Origin: Trema orientale
Lineage: Eukaryota; Streptophyta; Magnoliopsida; Rosales; Cannabaceae
Assembly: GCA_002914845.1 (NCBI GenBank)
Contig: JXTC01000058.1
Coordinates: 106,858-170,857, forward strand
Direction of reading: 5' to 3'
DNA: 64,000 nucleotides
Positions 62,424-64,000 of the stretch are shown piece by piece (position 1 is the first letter of the stretch; every line of letters starts with the position of its first letter). The notes beneath the pieces are model-generated. The model ran no database searches. It was not told where the DNA came from and saw only the letters and a list, made by a program, of their open reading frames with translations. The position numbers and the translations under genes are program-made.

Positions 62424-62936
62424 CTACTTCTTCTTGCCTTTTCCAGCGGATTTGCGTTTAGGCGGGAGAATAATCTCCCCTTTAAGGACAGGGATCTCCA
62501 TGATCTCGGTGAGGTCGCTGTACTTCTTTCTGAACTTCGCGACCTGGTCATCGTCGATTAGCTGAGCTGAGCGGCTGCCCAGGTAGAATGGGTGGTTCCC
62601 AGACCACACATCCACCACGTACTCCTTCTGGGTCCCACGCGTCATCATCACCAGCTCACCATTGCAGTACACCTCCGCGTCCTTGTAGAACTGCAGGTAT
62701 ATCGCCTTCTTCCTGCACGTCACCACCACCCGAATATTTCCCATCCCAGATACCGGAAAAAGGAAAATCAAATTAAATTGTGCAAAATTTGGGGTTTGTC
62801 ACTTTATCTTAATTAGGATGAAATTTGAGGGTTTGGGTCTGAGGAGGTAGCAGATGTGGAATTTATTCTCTTTAGAGGTTAGGGTTGGAAGGCATGGCTT
62901 TCCTTGGAGGAAGGTGTTGGTTGGATTGAGCGACAT
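62424..62936 (-). pseudogene. RPL31: Plastid ribosomal protein bL31 (L31c) with in-frame TGA
   Basis: Nuclear gene for the plastid large-subunit protein bL31. The frame opens at the ATG at 62936 (MSLNPTNTFLQGKPCLP, a transit-peptide-like N-terminus), meets TGA at 62799-62801 (codon 46), and continues in the same frame without further stops to TAG or equivalent at 62424. The body is well preserved: VYCNGELVMMTRGT, EYVVDVWSGNHPFYLGSRSA, EIMEIPVLKGEIILPP and a Lys-rich tail GKGKKK. Near the start of the body, KKAIYLQFY differs from the conserved family text (usually KKDIHP-like). An internal ATG at 62744 could start a 106-residue product, but without a transit peptide. Either a pseudogene, an allele, or an unusual gene model; no convincing intron removes the TGA. 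Confidence 0.72.
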
Positions 62937-63199
62937 TTTTGAGTTCCAGGGGAGACAGAACTGAGCGAGGTTGATGAATGATGAAGAAGAAGATGAGATT
63001 TATGAGGTTGTTTGTGGCTATCACACCCTTTGATCTTGGGCCTTCATTTTGGCCTAGTGGCCTAGGTAGTGTTGGTTTTGGTTGAGATTGTAAACAACAT
63101 CAATTGTGAATCAACTTCAACTGCGAAATTCAATTATTCAAATTTCAAACCCAACATCGCGATCTAGCCATTAGAACACGCCTATAAAAACCCAACTCA

Positions 63200-63720
63200 C
63201 TCACCACCACCCTTCTATTATACTTCTCAGTCTCCCTGTTATTTTCCAAAACCCTCCCAATCCCAAGACCCCAAAACCCCAGAATATTTGAAATGAATTT
63301 TACCGTTGGGATTTTGGATCATTACGGGCTTTTATTCTACTTCTTAGCCTTCTCTGTTCTACTTCCCAGCCCCAAACGAACCCCAATACCAGCGCTGTCC
63401 CACTCTCCCCAGAATCACAGAATATTTGAAATGAATTTTACCGTTAGGATAAATTAATCGGCTTCTATTTTACTTCTCAGCCTTCTCTGTTACTTGCCGA
63501 AAGCCCAACAAACACCCCAATGCCAGCCCCCCAAACCCCAAAATATTTGAAATGAATTTTACTGTTGGGATATTTGATCGTTATAGGCTTATCTATCCTA
63601 CTTCTTAGCATTTTCGGTTAGTTGCCGAAAGCCTAATTAACAACAATCAAATGCTAATGCCAATCCCCCGTAAACCCAATTCAACCAATTGAAACTCGAT
63701 ATGGAAATTGATCGTTGGAG
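63200..63720 (+). repeat. Tandem repeat of about 125-135 bp, three to four units
   Basis: AATATTTGAAATGAATTTTA followed by C(C/T)GTTGGGAT recurs near 63283, 63419 and 63543, with a diverged fourth near 63690. Each unit also has TTCTACTTCTCAGCCTTCTC and GCCGAAAGCCCAA(C/T)AAAC. It lies directly upstream of a TATA box. Confidence 0.85.
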
Positions 63721-63730
63721 ATCTGATCCT

Positions 63731-63738
63731 TATATAAG
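63731..63738 (+). promoter_or_regulatory. TATA box and CT-rich leader of a gene off the right edge
   Basis: TATATAAG, followed about 30-40 bp later by a leader rich in CTTCTTCTTCT (63775-63830). No start codon with a convincing coding frame appears before 64000. A possible donor AAGAGGTAGGT at 63931 suggests a leader intron. Confidence 0.45.
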
Positions 63739-63889
63739 GGGTTTAAGACACCGAAAACTATTCTAGTTGCCTGTCATTCTCTTTCTTCTTCTTCTACTTC
63801 TCCTCCTCTTTCTTCGGTTCCCCACTCTCACTATCCAAGCACTTTTCTCAAGTACTAGACATTTCAACAGAACACCGTTTTTAATTGGT

Positions 63890-64000
63890 TCTCACTTCTC
63901 GAGCACCGATCGGAGGTCCGTTCTAGAATTAAGAGGTAGGTCAAAATCTGGTTCAACCCAATACTCTTCTTCAAGGAAGTTAATCGGTTCTCACTTCTCC
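63890..64000 (+). repeat. Short direct repeat at the right edge
   Basis: TTAATTGGTTCTCACTTCTC (63881-63900) recurs as TTAATCGGTTCTCACTTCTC (63980-63999), spaced 99 bp, perhaps the start of another tandem array in the leader of the next gene. Confidence 0.6.

Noticed and set aside
62588..62816. Plus-strand open frames over the bL31 gene
   Set aside because: His/Pro/Ser-rich shadows; the minus strand carries the conserved ribosomal protein text.

Overview
The window is nuclear DNA of a flowering plant, probably a dicot. It is strongly AT-rich, it carries spliced genes with GT-AG introns, TATA boxes and pyrimidine-rich acceptors, and most of it is transposon-derived. I could not name the species. 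The families present are a SABATH methyltransferase, a CYP85-clan P450, a DUF761 protein, a plant defensin and a plastid-type ribosomal protein bL31.

Layout. 1-14.3 kb is gene-free nested repeats. It holds a GGTAAC-motif repeat with a MULE-like element inside it, a second TIR element with a 10-bp target duplication, a hAT MITE, MITE-like sequence, a possible LTR remnant, and a TRIM-type LTR element whose interior was opened by two long-TIR elements (9.7-12.2 and 12.3-14.2 kb). 15.95-22.90 kb is an intact four-exon SABATH carboxyl methyltransferase gene (376 aa). Its third intron carries a 2.2-kb CACTA-type element. 23.99-26.05 kb is a dead hAT transposase. 28.0-28.9 kb is an RNase H-like retroelement remnant abutting a decayed second copy of SABATH exon 4. 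30.78-35.67 kb is an intact ten-exon P450 (493 aa), possibly CYP722-like. 37.68-46.66 kb is a full-length CACTA (En/Spm) transposon with matching ATG target duplications and decayed tnp2-like and Transposase_24-like genes on the minus strand. 46.7-53.1 kb is mostly empty, with one clean inverted-repeat MITE. 53.15-54.01 kb is a GC-rich single-exon DUF761 gene on the minus strand. 54.1-61.7 kb is largely empty. 61.8-62.3 kb is a defensin gene with no ATG at its expected start and an extra cysteine. 62.42-62.94 kb is a plastid bL31 gene (minus) with one in-frame TGA. 63.2-63.7 kb is a tandem repeat, followed by a TATA box and a CT-rich leader for a gene running off the right edge.

How it fits together. 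The methyltransferase and the P450 lie 8 kb apart on the same strand, with debris of a second methyltransferase copy between them. This is a candidate small-molecule biosynthetic pair, and strigolactone-type chemistry is one testable hypothesis. Several insertions can be proved from target-site duplications, and two also have related empty sites inside this same window.
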